A stretch of DNA of 64,000 nt from Dermatemys mawii (Eukaryota; Chordata; Testudines; Dermatemydidae), in contig ML677365.1 in assembly GCA_007922305.1 (NCBI GenBank), positions 18,357,241 to 18,421,240 of the forward strand, in the 5' to 3' direction. Position 1 is the first letter of the stretch. Every line of letters starts with the position of its first letter. Below, piece by piece: positions 23,273 to 35,630 of the stretch. Both the position numbers and the translations under genes were made by a program. The notes below the pieces were generated by a model. It was not told where the DNA came from. It saw only the letters and a program-made list of their open reading frames with translations, and ran no database searches.

Positions 23273-24360
23273 CTCCCATTGACTTTATAGGAGAATATTA
23301 TTTTGGAGAATGTTCTTGTTTTAGTATGTTGGAGAATGAGCAAATCGAAGAATCCCTGCCCCCAAAGCAAAATTAACATAGTTCTGTAGAAGAGTCTTGT
23401 AAATTCCATCTTTTCTTAGCAATGTTACCAAGTCATTACGTGAAACGGAGTTACTCCTGATTTACAGCAGTGAATCAAGCCCACAAAGACATCTGAGTCC
23501 ATGTTCAGAAATGGATTAACTTAATCTGTTCAGATTTCTATAGTTCTTTATTAGTAAAAATTTTAAATGACTTTATATGACACCTGTAGGCCTTATACAC
23601 TGTTGATAAGGGAATCTCCCCAGTCCTTATCAGTAGAATGAATACAAACTTTTCATCTAGCTTTAAAAGTATCAGGCTAGGAGTGTGATAATGTAGTGCT
23701 TTCTCTGGCAAAACTCCTTGCAGTTAAGGAGGCTTGAAAGAGTAAAGTTTTAAGGCTGGAACACCTCTTTTGTAACACGTACGATATAGTTTTAGCTTTT
23801 CTAGAACTATGTAACATGCTACTCCAATTTTATGCAAGTGTGACACCTTTGATAACAGTGGAATTACATTAGCATCAAACAGGAGTAACTCTGTGGTGAA
23901 TAAGAATCTGTGTATCCAAAAAGCTTGTGGTGAGACTGAGCAAACTGTTCATTGACTTCTAGATTTTAAAGAAAATGAAAAATGAGATCTTTTGTATTAG
24001 TCATTCTTACATTGAAAAACAGGACAAAATCCCTAATTTTCAGGTATTTACAAATTATTGATCTCTGATTACATTTAAGAGATTAAGCTGTCCAGGATGG
24101 AATCCCTTCCATTTTGTAGTTAGAGAATGAAATATATTTGTAGCCCTTGGGACGTTAGAAAAGCACAAGCAATTCTTTACACATCACTGATTTCGAGAGC
24201 ATTTGAGTGCAAAGCTGAAAGAGACTTGTGATGAAATGAGATTTTATTGTATTTTTCCACTTTGTAAGTAAAGGGTTACTGGAATTATTAATGAAGAAAA
24301 AAATCATATGACTGCAAGTAAATGATTTCGATAGAGTTACTGTCTATAAGTTTTTGCTCT
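23273..24360. other. Upstream flank of GEM
   Basis: AT-rich DNA with no recognisable repeat. It may contain distal GEM control elements, but none can be named from sequence alone. Confidence 0.4.
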
Positions 24361-24380
24361 TCTGCATGCCCGCTTCCTCC

Positions 24381-24487
24381 CAGCTGGAGGCTGGCTGTTG
24401 TGTGAACAGGCCAACGACGTCACGGAAAAGCCCTGTCTCTGATCAGATGGGCTTAATATAAACCAGGTTTGCTGAGAAAGAATTAGA
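24381..24487 (+). promoter_or_regulatory. GEM: GEM core promoter: E-box, CRE-like site, TATA box
   Basis: TATAAA lies at 24457-24462, placing transcription start near 24487. Upstream are CGACGTCA at 24415-24422, a 7-of-8 match to the cAMP response element TGACGTCA, and an E-box CAGCTG at 24381-24386. GEM is known as a rapidly induced, stimulus-responsive gene, and a TATA plus CRE layout suits that. The TATA-to-donor spacing defines a compact first exon. Confidence 0.65.
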
Positions 24488-24606
24488 GAGGCAGCCACTG
24501 AACAGGAGAGAATTTACTCCAGCAGACCAGTTCACTATATCACACTCCACTGCAAGAAATAGACAATAAGACCAAAGGAGCTGACTAGTGGAAGAGACTG
24601 TGAAAA
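24487..24606 (+). other. GEM: GEM exon 1 (non-coding)
   Basis: Begins about 30 bp after the TATA box and ends at a good donor, gaaaa|gtaagg, with GT at 24607-24608. No ATG in it opens a long frame. The human gene also starts with a non-coding exon. The start is estimated. Confidence 0.6.
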
Positions 24607-26506
24607 GTAAGGTTGTGCTGGCTGAAAAGTATTAGTTTGAATGTATTACTTTAGTGAAGAGAAATGATAGAACTAAGTAGATAAATGAAATATGTCATGC
24701 AAAATATAGTTTGAATTTTGGAACTGAATGCACTACAGTAAGTTATAAGACACTATCTTGTTTAGTTTATTAAACTATGGAAATCTCTTAAGGAAGCACT
24801 ACTAATGTAGACTGTTTATTATTTAGCCAAATCAAAGTTAACACTTCTCATTTTGTCTTTTTGACAGGGAAATGACAGCAAAATATATGCTTGAAAGTTA
24901 AAATATTTAATTTTGTTTGTGAAGCAGTGTTTGTTTGGTGCCTGGTTTCTAGCTAAAAACATTCCTTGCTGGCAAAAGTTTATGTGACTGTATGGAATAC
25001 AGATGAACTCAATTTGCAACAAATGCTGTAATTACAGATAGAAAATGGCATATGTCACAAGTTGTAGAAAAGAGGCAATATGCTTGGTAAAGGCTTATAT
25101 TCAAATTACAGGTACAGTTTGCTGTTTTTCAGCACATTTGTTTTATGATCTGCTCTGTACCTACTCTAAAAAGTTTTCAAGGGTTGCTTGAGTTAGAAAA
25201 AAGAATTGGTAGCGTGCGATTTGATGAGCTGCTGCACATTTTGCAAACACATAAGAGGAATAAAGTTTGAAAGTGGCCCAGGATGTTTTAACAGCAGGCA
25301 CTCTCTTTGTTAACGTGCAGAAGAGAACTGAGAGCCATCAGACTTAAGCCTAAAAAATCAAAATGTATAAATAACTGTCACCTTGGGAACTGGAGAGCAT
25401 CAAAGTAACTTTCCTAAAAATGGTAGCTGTGGGCCACTAGGAATGACATCACAACATTCTGCCTCCAGCCAAGGCAAAATACATTCAAAAGCCAAATGTA
25501 ATTAAAAGCCAAGTTTAGACAAGAGGAGCTAACCTGACTAGCTGCTCCTCAGACAAATTAATTTGTTGATTTAAAAACTAAACTCATGAGCTATTTTCTC
25601 CCAGATATCTCCCCTAGTGGTGGGACCGGGTACATACTCTGGGATCCCATCAGATCTCATTCTGCTCTCTCTTACACCCGTTTGATACCAGCTTAATTCC
25701 ATTGTGTGCAATTGAATTGCTCTTTTTTTTTTTTTTTACACTGCTATAATTGAGTGCAAAAATCAAGCCCTTATTGCAAGACTTGTTGATGTGGTTCTTT
25801 TGCCACCTGGGGAAATGATCTAAATGTGCAGAGTATAATGTTTGTTGTGCTCACGACAGATTCAACCGTCAGTTGAGACTAAGCATGACACTTTGCAGGC
25901 CAAGAACAATTTCTTGTTTAACAAAGCCCCGGCAGATTCTGCTGCACTTTGCATGGGTATGCAGTGATGGGAGAGGGCGCAAGGAACCTTCACTCCATTG
26001 CATGGGCTGTGTAAGGGACAGGCACAATTGCAGTCTTTGTATTTCTCCCTCTGCACATCCCTAGAGGTGCACAGTGGCCCAGAATGGGCAGGGACCAGCA
26101 CCCAGGGAATAATGCCCTTTCTGAAAGGACACAGCAGTAGGCATGGTCCCCCATGTGATGGGTTGCTATGAAAGGCATTCTGCCTCCTACTGCTTCCTTT
26201 GGGGCAGTGCAGCTCTGCACCACCCCTAAAGCAGGGCTGTGCCTAATATTCACTACCAGGGGGAGACAAAGATAGGGCTTAGTATGTAATGCTGATTTCA
26301 ACCTGAATCTGAAAGCCATGACAGTGGCTTGCTAATCAGAAATGTTAGAGGCAAATGAAAGAGGCAGCAGTTCTAATTCTTCTTTTTGTCTGTGCACTAG
26401 GTACTTGCAGATGCACAGGATATACCTTATCAGTGTTGTTTTTTTAAATGGAGCCCATTTCAAATTCCTGGTGTATAATGATTTCAACTTCACTGTTTTT
26501 TACTAG
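24607..26506 (+). other. GEM: GEM intron 1
   Basis: 1.9-kb intron with a poly-T run at about 25722-25738. No repeat was confidently identified. Short open frames at 25862-26319 are without support. Confidence 0.6.
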
Positions 26507-26846
26507 GGAAAAACCATGACTCTGAATAATGTCACCATGCGTCACAGCAGCAGCGCGCTACACGCACAGCAGCAACGTTGGAGCGTCCCTGCCGATGGAA
26601 GGCACCTGAGTGTCCACAAAGACCCCCATGAGTACAACGTGCGCAAGAGATACACTATGAACCCCGATGATTATTATCGACGGAGTTGGTCATCAGAGTC
26701 TTCCGATTCAGTCATTTCCTCCGAATCCGGAAATACCTACTACCGGGTGGTAATGATTGGGGAGCATGGAGTGGGCAAATCTACCTTGGCCAATATCTTT
26801 GCAGGCGTACATGACAGCATGGACAGTGACTGTGATGTGCTAGGAG
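26507..26846 (+). CDS. GEM: GEM coding exon 1 (gene exon 2)
   Basis: Acceptor tttttactag|gg at 26505-26506, then 9 bp of 5' UTR and the ATG at 26516. It encodes residues 1-110 plus the first base of Glu111, covering the N-terminal extension and the P-loop. Donor g|gtaggt at 26847. Phase 1 exit. Confidence 0.96.
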
Positions 26847-29800
26847 GTAGGTCATTACATTCTGCATTGCTTATGTTTACTTAAAGCCTTTCTTGTCAAT
26901 AGTCATCAGCAACAGGACACAGAAAATTAGTGAGGTCATTTCATCTGGAGTGCCTGAAACTGAGGTAATGCACACTTGGCCCTTATTTTCAAAGCTGATT
27001 CCAGAACATGCATCTGCCTCAAAAATCAGAGGCTATAAAAAAAGACACTCGCTGACAAAGATCTAAATCTGCTGAAACACAGACAAAAGAGAAGAATACA
27101 GCTCTGAACCTTTTCTTTTTAAAAAAGCCCGTTGGTATCTCATTAATTCTTGACTGTTCTGTAAATATAGTACATAGAAGGCCTGAATCAGATCTATACC
27201 AGTTTCATGGTGGTGTAACTACACGCGCCAGTGGGTCAACTCCTGCTTTACCCTGGTGTGAGGGAATAGCCTGGCCTGTAATCTGCACTGCCAGCCTTGT
27301 GATGCCATTGTTCTATGAGAAATCATTGTCTAAATCATTCGGGATTTTAAAGAAACTGTTAGGAGTTACTTATCAGGAAGAGATAAGGGTAGAAAAATAA
27401 AAAATCCCTGCCCGGCTTTACAGGTACCACCAAATTACTTGCTGCTCATTAAGTAATCTCACCAAATCTGTATGCAAATAAATAGCCTCCATATAAGCTA
27501 TTTGGGTTCTTCTCATCCGCATGTCATATCACCTGCATGGCACAGATCCCCACTTCCCACAAGCTGAGAGCAGATAACAGTGCCTCAAGAATGTGAGGAA
27601 AAAATCCTGCTCCCCAATTCATTTGAGGGAAAAGAGGAGGCTGACATGGTCTGCAGCTCTTTGCTGGGCATCTTCCCTTTACTATGTACCTCTGCTTTAG
27701 AGCAAGGGGATTCTTATTTTCATTATTTCTTTCCAAGAATCAATTAAGGCTAAAGGCCAAACAGTGGCACTGAGGCATGGGCCATGTTTTGTGTGCGGGA
27801 TACCGTTGGGGCGGAGCTTTGCTGCAGCAGCGTCTCCTGCGGCTCTGAAGATGTGGATACGGCCACCCTTTGGAGAAAGGGCAGGGGTTGCTCCTACTGT
27901 GACTGGCTCAGTTTCACTGACCAGCTCAGATGGCCCCACCCCTCCACTTCCCCTTGCTGCCCTGCTTCTTTGGGATGCCTAGCAAACAGGTAGCATCTAA
28001 GCAGTCTTTGTGTTCAAAGAGTGCCAGGAACATGAATGTGTCTGGCTCCTGTGCAATGGTTCAGTGGGGGCCAGAAGGGAAGGCACCGTGCGTTCTTCTC
28101 CCTTTCTGTGCCGGGCTAGGAACAATTTACCACTTAACATGACCCGGAATGAATAATACAGGGTCCAAATCCCACCTGTGCATGACCATAAACTGGAAAT
28201 TTAAATCTTGGGGGTCTGAGGGGAACTTGAGGACCCCTTTGCACTGGACACGGATCAGCCGATCAGGTGTGTTTTGTTTTCCTCTTCCACTGAGTAGTCC
28301 TGCAATCATGCAGGACCTCATTTGCCCCAGAAGGGCCTTCTAGCAGCTATCTGGCCTGCACTCCAGCAGCATGTAAAGCACAGCACAAAACAAGCTTAGG
28401 GTCACCTCCACTCTTCTTTCTTGAAGACTTGCAAAATTGCCCTGAAAATCTACTAGCCCAGGCACCACGCCTAGTCACCCACCTTCACAGAGATGAGGAT
28501 GGGAGGTGCGCGGAATAATCCCCAAACCGATGATAATATGTAAGTTATCTGGAAAATGTTACTTGTGCCAAGGAAGTGGAGTTTTGCACAACTGCTTTAT
28601 GGTACATGATGGACCAGATCTTCTGTTGGGTGTTGGTGCTTTGTGCTGCACTGTGGCAGCATGTGTCCTTACAGCAGGTGTAACCAGAATTCAGAGGATC
28701 ACCCAATCTCTAAGGGAGCCTCCTGTTAGTGTAGAATCAGTGAAACAGTGCCTATGTTGTGCTATCTCCCTGCTGCTGATGTAGGGGACATGGGTGGGAT
28801 GTTTCTATGCCATTGTTCCAAACACTGGGAGCTGCCAGAAGCTAGGGTATGGTAGAGCAGCCTTCAAACTGCTCTAAACTTAGGCCAGAGGACCAGTCCT
28901 CCACAGAGCAGCCCCACAATGAGGGGGAGGGTGAAGGTGAGCTTTATGCCTCTTACAGCCTGCACTCTGTTCAGCTCTGCTGGACTCAGATGTTTGCCCA
29001 GGATTAATCTGAGGCACAAGCGAAAAGGAGAACCTACAAGTGGGACTACAAGTGAAATTGCTCCTGTTGGGTAGTGTTTTCCTTTTGCTTTTCTTCTTTT
29101 AGGCCCATGCACCCACAGGTAGCCAGCTGTGTCAACCCAGTGCCCTTTTGTTTACAAAGAGTTTCCATTTTTAAAGTTTCTGTGGCAGAACTGATTTTAA
29201 AAAAAACATTTGGCTATTCCTGAGTGTCCCTCGGCTCATTCTACTCCATGGCCTCACTGTTTTCTGGTTTCTAGGAGAGTCCAGGATTAGGACTTGGGGA
29301 AAGATCACTTCACAAAAGCACAGTGGGAGCTTATGAGGCAAAAGCCTTTATTTAAAATGCCCTAATATTCTCCCTCAGAGTAGTTTGGATAGGTGCTCTG
29401 AACAGCATGCTGATGAATGTAAGCTGGTTTGCTCTAACACTGGATTTTATTCTGCGAGCAGTGACACAGGACGAGGGACGGGCCCAAACCACAAACATGC
29501 ATTCAAACACCCCAAACTTCAAGGGAGTGAAAAGGACGGGGAATGGAATCCAAATTTCACAGTGGCCCTTGATCTCTATAATAGCTTGGTGCAGGCCTCA
29601 TATCTAAATACCTCAGAACTGTGTGCGGTGTGAAATCCAGATATGAATTTTGCAGGGCCTTACCCAGGGTTAGGCAAGTTCTGCCACATCCTACCAAACT
29701 GCCGGGAAAAGCTTCATCATCTCTTTAATTTTCCTAGGCTGACATTCTGGGAGAAGCACTAACCTGGGAGAGGATAAAGCCAGGGGAACTAGGGACAGTT

Positions 29801-32800
29801 CAGAGGTCTGTATTGCAGTAGCTGCATCTGTTTTATAGAGCCCAACAACCTTTGCCTCAGACGCCGCTGCCCGTTGCTAGGACTGCTGGATGGCCGAACT
29901 GCTTAGAGCAGCAGTGATTGTTCACCCGGAAAGGGTCCCCGCTAGAGTGAAAACAAATATTTTCCATTACTAAGCCTTGCTGGAGTCTGTCAGCTCCTCC
30001 CAGGGGGTCAAATGTTCTGCATTTGATTTCTTTCTTTCACTGGTTATATTCCTCTTCCCCCTCTCCCACACTATCCCTGCCTCGCATAGGGGAAAAAGCT
30101 TTTCAGCCAAAATAATGAACACAAATTGCAAAATCTTTCAGTCTCGTTCATTTACCATGAAAATTAAGAAAAAAACCAGTAAAGAGACATAGGGGTATGT
30201 GCACTGCTCGTGGAAATGGATACAACTCCACTGAAATCAATGGACTCACACCAACCGTGAATTGGGTTCACTGCATTCAGCTGGAACAAATTATATGTAT
30301 ATGGGTATTTTTCTTTATTGCTACATATATGACAACGGGAAGGGATGTATTGCTAACACTGTGGATTTTTATTCTAGAAGACACATATGAACGGACCTTG
30401 ATGGTAGATGGTGAAAGCGCAACCATTATACTGCTTGACATGTGGGAAAATAAGGTATTCCATTCTATTCCAGTGCCAAAGGGAAATTAAGTATAAATGA
30501 GCAGTAATACTATAGTTCTGCTAAGAACATGCATTTGTTGAAGAAGTAAGGAGGTGTTATCCATAATTCTATAGTCAGTGAAAGCATCAGGATCTTTAAA
30601 AATGTCCAGGCTCCTCTGTGTAAGTTTGAAAATGGCAAAGAAATTTCTTTGGCTGGTTTATTATTAAAAACAAAAATGCTGGGAACATGATCAGAGCTAA
30701 ATTTGACCTGGGCATAAGCAAGCACAAGTTAATGAAGTCTGTTGGTCATTTTTTGCCCTGATTTGTGCTGGTGTATACCCGTGTTACTTTGGTTTTATAC
30801 TGGTGTAACTGTGATTAGAACCATATCCAGCAAAGTTACACCATGGTTGAATTCGGATTGAGTAGTATTACACTTTTTCAGTAAACACTCACTTGGGCTT
30901 CCAGTTAAGAAAGTCAGGCTTTTGCTAATGCTGGCTGTATCTGTTTTATCAGAGTGAAGAAGAATGGATCCAAGATCACTGCATGCAAGTAGGAGATGCA
31001 TACTTGATTGTCTACTCCATCACAGACCGAGCGAGCTTTGAGAAAGCTTCTGAACTAAGAATACAGCTCCGCAGGGCACGTCAGACAGAAGATATTCCCA
31101 TTATTTTAGTGGGCAACAAAAGTGATCTCGTCAGGTGCCGTGAAGTCTCTGTGTCAGGTATGGAAAATTACCATGACAACCACTTTTTAACTTTAAGAGC
31201 CACATACTGCCCTAGACTTGCTTGCAGAATTCCCACTGATGTCAGGAAGGCGTTATGGCTGAGAATGGGTGGAATGGTTCAATAGCAAAAAACAAACAAC
31301 CTCAACCCCAAAACCCCCAGTTTAAGGGCCTGACTCAGCTCCCATAAATGTGGATTAAAAGACTCTCTTTAACGGGAGATGGATCAAGTCTTGGGTCATC
31401 TAAGCCTCTTCCTGGAATCTTATCCGTGACTGTCAGGTGCGCAGTGTCTACAACAATGCAATAAAATAAGTGAGCATAACTAGAAATGGATGAGAAACTC
31501 CCCCCAGTTTAGGTTTCAACCCAGTCCCATGACCATTGACTGTAGAATTTGAGCTTTCCAAAGGTATTCACCCTCTCCTCTGTCTACCAAGAAGTCCCTC
31601 CGATAGACCTTTTCCCAGGTCCCCATGCAAGGGGAAAAGAAAGCTGAGATGGACTTTACCCTGCATTCTGGCCCCTGTTACAATGGCCCTATATGAAAAC
31701 TTCTCACTGGGATACATATAGCAGTAGAGCACAAGAGCTCAGTAATATTACTAGGCTTCTTCTTTTTTCATTTTCACATTCTTCCTAGTGCTGGCTGTTA
31801 AAGGCACTTTGCCTTGAGTGAAGGCAGGAATGTGGGTTTCATTTTAAGCACTCCATGAGTCAACCATCTGATGTGTTTGGAGAGGGAGGGGAGTATCAGA
31901 GCATGCTGGTATCTGTTCAGAAGAAGAAGATCATTAGAATTAGTTTAGGTTCAAATATAAAAAATAAGGGTCATGATTTCAAAGTGGCTTCTAAAATTAT
32001 GGGCATAATTTAGCTAATACCTAATTTTTTGTACACGTTGCTGTTCACTCTAAAGTTTTTGCTGTTCAAAGACTACGATTTGTGTATGCAATCTGTGGGC
32101 TCAGTCCTACTCTTTTTGATGTTAGTTGTAAGTTTTACCATTGACTTCAATGAGAGTTGAATCAGGCCTATATTTACACATACAAATTGGGTAGGTAGGA
32201 ACTTACCCATTCAGGCTATGTCTATGCTGCAATAAAAGACCCATGGCACAGCCATGGCTGGCCTGGGTCAACTGACCGAGGCTCAGGCTGCAGGGCCTGG
32301 GGGAGCCTGGGCTCTGAGACTGCAAGGGGGAGGGCCAGCCCAAGTCTGAAAGTCCATACAGCCATTTTATACCTATACCACCCAAGACCCAGGGCTGACG
32401 GTTTCTATTGCAGTGTAGACATACCCTAAGTGTGCATGTAGAAATCTGAGTTTTTGCAGGCATAATTTTGCATATGCCATCTTAAAAGTTGTACTTTGAA
32501 AATACGGCTGTATATGGACCAAGCAATAGATTGCTCTCAATAATGGTAACCTCATTGCCTCTGTCATGAGTCACTGAGATTTCCCTGAAGTACAAGTGAG
32601 ACAGCACATTCTGTACTGTGCATGGCACCGTATTTAGCACTTTGCCCTTCTCCCTTTTGCTTCGGGAACATGCACAATCTGAACGCTATGCCTACTGACA
32701 TAGATCCCTTACAATTTTACAGAGGGCCGAGCTTGTGCTGTTGTGTTTGACTGTAAGTTCATCGAGACCTCCGCAGCTGTCCAGCACAATGTGAAGGAAC

Positions 32801-32997
32801 TGTTTGAAGGAATAGTGCGGCAAGTCCGTCTAAGAAGGGACAGCAAGGAAAAGAACGAGAGGAGGCTGGCATATCAGAAGAGGAGAGAGAGCATTCCTAA
32901 GAAAGCCAGGCGGTTTTGGGGCAAAATAGTTGCCAAGAACAAGAATATGGCCTTCAAACTTAAGTCCAAGTCTTGCCATGACCTATCAGTACTTTAA
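26516..32997 (+). CDS. GEM: GEM, RGK-family GTP-binding protein (join of 4 exons)
   Basis: Coding exons 26516-26846, 30378-30454, 30953-31157 and 32723-32997 join in frame to 295 residues; human GEM has 296. GEM is a Ras-like protein of the RGK group. It inhibits high-voltage calcium channels by binding their beta subunits and dampens Rho-kinase signalling at the plasma membrane and cytoskeleton. Landmarks: P-loop GEHGVGKST (82-90); the unusual G3 motif DMWE (131-134) where Ras has DxxG, an RGK signature; G4 NKSD (191-194); G5 ETSA (219-222). A basic region (about 240-276) corresponds to the calmodulin-binding and lipid-binding segment, and the RGK tail is KSKSCHDLSVL (285-295), without a CAAX box. 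Serines in RWSVP (S23) and near the tail (S288) match 14-3-3 docking sites. All junctions are GT-AG and phases match between exons. The start ATG is the first after the acceptor at 26505-26506. Confidence 0.97.
26847..30377 (+). other. GEM: GEM intron 2
   Basis: 3.5-kb intron. At about 27180-27260 and 30195-30270 there are pieces resembling the palindromic 'ttacaccagctg/aatcaatgga' reptile MITE. No other element recognised; open frames here show no homology that I can see. Confidence 0.6.
30378..30454 (+). CDS. GEM: GEM coding exon 2
   Basis: Acceptor tattctag|aa, donor aag|gtattc. This 77-bp exon encodes Glu111-Lys136, including the DMWE signature. Enters in phase 1 and leaves in phase 0. 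The donor is only moderate (GTATTC). Confidence 0.95.
30953..31157 (+). CDS. GEM: GEM coding exon 3
   Basis: Acceptor gttttatcag|agt, donor tcag|gtatgg. Encodes residues 137-204 and one base of Glu205, including the NKSD guanine-specificity motif. It opens with Ser-Glu-Glu-Glu-Trp where human has Gly-Glu-Asn-Glu-Trp. Confidence 0.95.
31158..32722 (+). other. GEM: GEM intron 4 (between last two coding exons)
   Basis: 1.6-kb intron. It contains a MITE at 32213-32427 and, at about 32090-32170, a 'ccattgacttcaatgagagttgaatcaggcc' palindromic MITE fragment. Confidence 0.65.
32213..32427. mobile_element. MITE of the 'TATGTCTACACTGCAAT' family in GEM intron
   Basis: Left end AGGCTATGTCTATGCTGCAA; right end on the minus strand AGGGTATGTCTACACTGCAA. 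The terminal inverted repeats match over about 18 of 20 bases. GC-rich interior with 'ggcctgggtcaactgaccgaggctcaggctgc'. Confidence 0.72.
32723..32997 (+). CDS. GEM: GEM last coding exon
   Basis: Acceptor aattttacag|ag, entry in phase 1, stop TAA at 32995-32997. Encodes Glu205-Leu295: ETSA motif, basic calmodulin/membrane-binding region and RGK C-terminus. It lacks one Asn compared with the human 'KNNKN' stretch, which explains the 295 versus 296 length. Confidence 0.96.
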
Positions 32998-33910
32998 GAA
33001 GGTTGGACTATGACAGATGTTCTCTTCTGTGGACATTATTTGATTATTGTTCACAATGTAGTTAATCTATATTAGATTGGATTACAAGAAAAACATCTTT
33101 GAATTGGATTCACAGTTGTAATTGTGACAAAATGTGCTGGCGATAAGCACAGCACAATGCATGGAAAACAAAAGCCTTTCTTAGTTTTTTTTGTCAGTAG
33201 TTTTTAAAAAAGCTTTCTCTTATATACCAGACCATCCTAAAGTTAAGCAGGGTGTATTTTTAAACACACTTCTTGTTTCTCTTGTTACCTTTGGATAATA
33301 GTATAAGACCTAAACACTCATGATCTGGGGAATGAATTGCACCCTCTCATTATTTTTGGAAAGATGTATAGCGAAATGATGAACTCACTGGGAACTGATC
33401 CTTTGCCAAATAGTTGGTCTGATTTTCTTAAGCATCCAAAATCTGCATTTCTCTAGAATAGGCACTTAGACACTGTCTTGTTTCCAAGGGTAATACCCAT
33501 GAACATACATATCTCTTACTTTGAAAATTTAATATTTCATGGGAAATACACTTCTAGCCAAATGATTTTTCCCTTGTGATTTTCACACTGTGCGACTGTC
33601 AACAACAACAACAAATCAGATTAAAATGCAAAATGCATCACGTGAGAGATGCCATATTGTAAAACCTTCTGATCTTTTGTAAGAAACCACATGGACTTTT
33701 TGTGCCCAGACTTGCGTATGCCAGAGCTGTGTTGTATTTATTTCATTGCAAAGCAATAAGCATTTTTAGTATTGGGGGTGAAAATGTATTTATTATCAGG
33801 TTTCTTAAGAAAAACACTTTAATACTGTTTTCTATCTAATATCTTTTTCAGATTATGCTAGTTTTTATTTACATGCCTTGTAATAAAATAAACAAAATAT
33901 CTGACTGCCT
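32998..33910 (+). promoter_or_regulatory. GEM: GEM 3' UTR with AU-rich elements and poly(A) signals
   Basis: Overlapping AATAAA signals lie at 33882-33887 and 33887-33892, so cleavage is expected near 33905-33915. ATTTA pentamers occur at 33736-33740, 33788-33792 and 33867-33871, two of them within TATTTATT contexts. AU-rich elements usually confer rapid mRNA turnover, in keeping with an immediate-early type gene. The cleavage position is an estimate. Confidence 0.8.
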
Positions 33911-33984
33911 TTGAGTACCAACACAAAATCTAAAAAATTTTATTGGAAGTTAAAGAAAAGATTTTGATTGTATGGAAAGCTTCT

Positions 33985-34005
33985 TGTGTGTGTGTGTGTG
34001 TGTGT
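33985..34005. repeat. (TG)n microsatellite
   Basis: About ten uninterrupted TG units just downstream of the GEM transcript end. Confidence 0.9.
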
Positions 34006-34084
34006 ACATCGAAGATACTTATCAGGTATTGCTGATTACAGACTATGTAGCAATTTAGAATCACAAAGCAAAAGTAACCAAGAT

Positions 34085-34310
34085 ATCTTAAATGCTCAAT
34101 ATTCTTATACCCAGAGTGGCACTATGGTGATAAAGATAATAATAGTTTCTTCTTATAGAGTTTATTTTGTTCATAGATTACAAAGAAAGACAAGCATCAT
34201 TATCCCCATTTTACAGAAGGGAAACAGAGGCAGAGAAATGAAGTATCTTGCTCAAGTTCACGAAGTATGTGAGTGGGAAAATTTCAGTCCAGTGTCCTAT
34301 TCCTGAAGTA
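34085..34310 (+). mobile_element. MIR-like SINE
   Basis: 'catcattatccccattttacagaagggaaacagaggcagagaaatgaagtatcttgctcaagttcacgaagtatgtgagtgg' matches the MIR/CORE-SINE consensus order (cattttacagatgaggaaactgaggc... cttgcccaaggtcacac...). Limits are approximate. Confidence 0.72.
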
Positions 34311-34916
34311 GTATGTGAAACATGGGTGTTGTTAACACAGAGACTCACTTTGAATTAGGATATTCAGGGACTTCGGGTGAATTATTCCAAGGTCAGGGCA
34401 GATGTGCAGCAGTTCTAACATGCAAACTGGTAACGATGATGGGCCAAATGGCTAGTCTAGTAGCTCAGGTACCACAAAGATGGGTGCCACAGAATTACCT
34501 AGATAGATAGGCACACAGAAGTGAACTCCTCATCCTGTGCTATACAGGATTTGTTTGCAAAAGGCCTGATTCAGCTGTGCCTGGAGTCAGCTTGCTGGGT
34601 GTTTGAACAACACTACCTCTACTGACAGAATAGGTAGGCTGAAAAGTTGATGGGGCAGGGGGATACAGAGTGGATATACATGGCCTCCAGGTTTAGTACT
34701 GCCCATCAGACACTGAGCAAACAACTGGCAGAATTCATGTTTCCCAAGGAATAGAGTACTTCTGCTCTAGAGTACATGGCCTAGCAATTTGCATGAAATA
34801 ATATAATTCAGGATTTGGAACACAGCAGAGACAAGAACATCATGTGATTCTACGCATTCAGAGGAAACTGTAATTTTGAAATGAATGTTTTTTGCATGGC
34901 CTGGATACAATTTAGT

Positions 34917-35630
34917 TATAGAATCATAGGACTGGAAGGGACCTCGAGAGGTCATCTGGTCCAGTCCCCTGCACTCATGGCAGGACTAAGTATTCTCTAG
35001 ACCACTCCTGACAGGTGTTTGTCTAACCTGCTCTTAAAAATCTCCAGTGATGGAGATTCCACGCCTTCTCTTGGCAGTTTATTCCAGTGTTTAGCCACCC
35101 TGACAGTTAGGAAGCTTTTCCTAATGTCCAACCTAACCTTCCCTTATGGCAATTTAAGCCCATTGCTTCTTGTCCTATCCTCAAGGGTTAAGAAGAACAA
35201 TTTTTCTCCCTCCTCCTTGTAACAACCCTTTTATGTACTTCAAAACGGTCACCATGTCCCCTCTCAGTCTTGTCTTTTCCAGACTAAATAAACCCATTTT
35301 TTTTAATCGTCCTTCATAGGTCACGTTTTCTAGATTTTTAATCATTTTTATTTCTCTTATCTGGACTCTCCAATTTGTCCACTACTTTCCTGATATGTGG
35401 CACCCAGAACTGGACACAATACTCCAGTTGAGGCCTAATCAGCGTGAAGTAGAGCAGAAGAATTACTTCTTGTGTCTTGCTTACAACACTCCTGCTAATA
35501 CATCCCAGAATGATGTTTTCTTTTTTTTTTGCAACAGTGTTACACTGTTGACTCATATTTAGCTTGTGGTCCACTATGATCCCCAGATCCATTTCTGCTG
35601 TATTTCCTGGGCAGTACTTTAGTATATTTG
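34917..35630 (-). mobile_element. CR1 LINE 3' end with readable RT C-terminus
   Basis: On the minus strand the 3' terminus ends in CCTATGATTCTAT (34917-34929 on +), the typical CR1 tail octamer. The frame 35592-35338 on the minus strand reads 'DLGIIVDHKLNMSQQCN', 'ILGCISRSVVSKTQEVILLLY' and 'RPQLEYCVQFW', the conserved C-terminal part of CR1 ORF2 reverse transcriptase. It is 5'-truncated, as most CR1 copies are. Confidence 0.92.
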
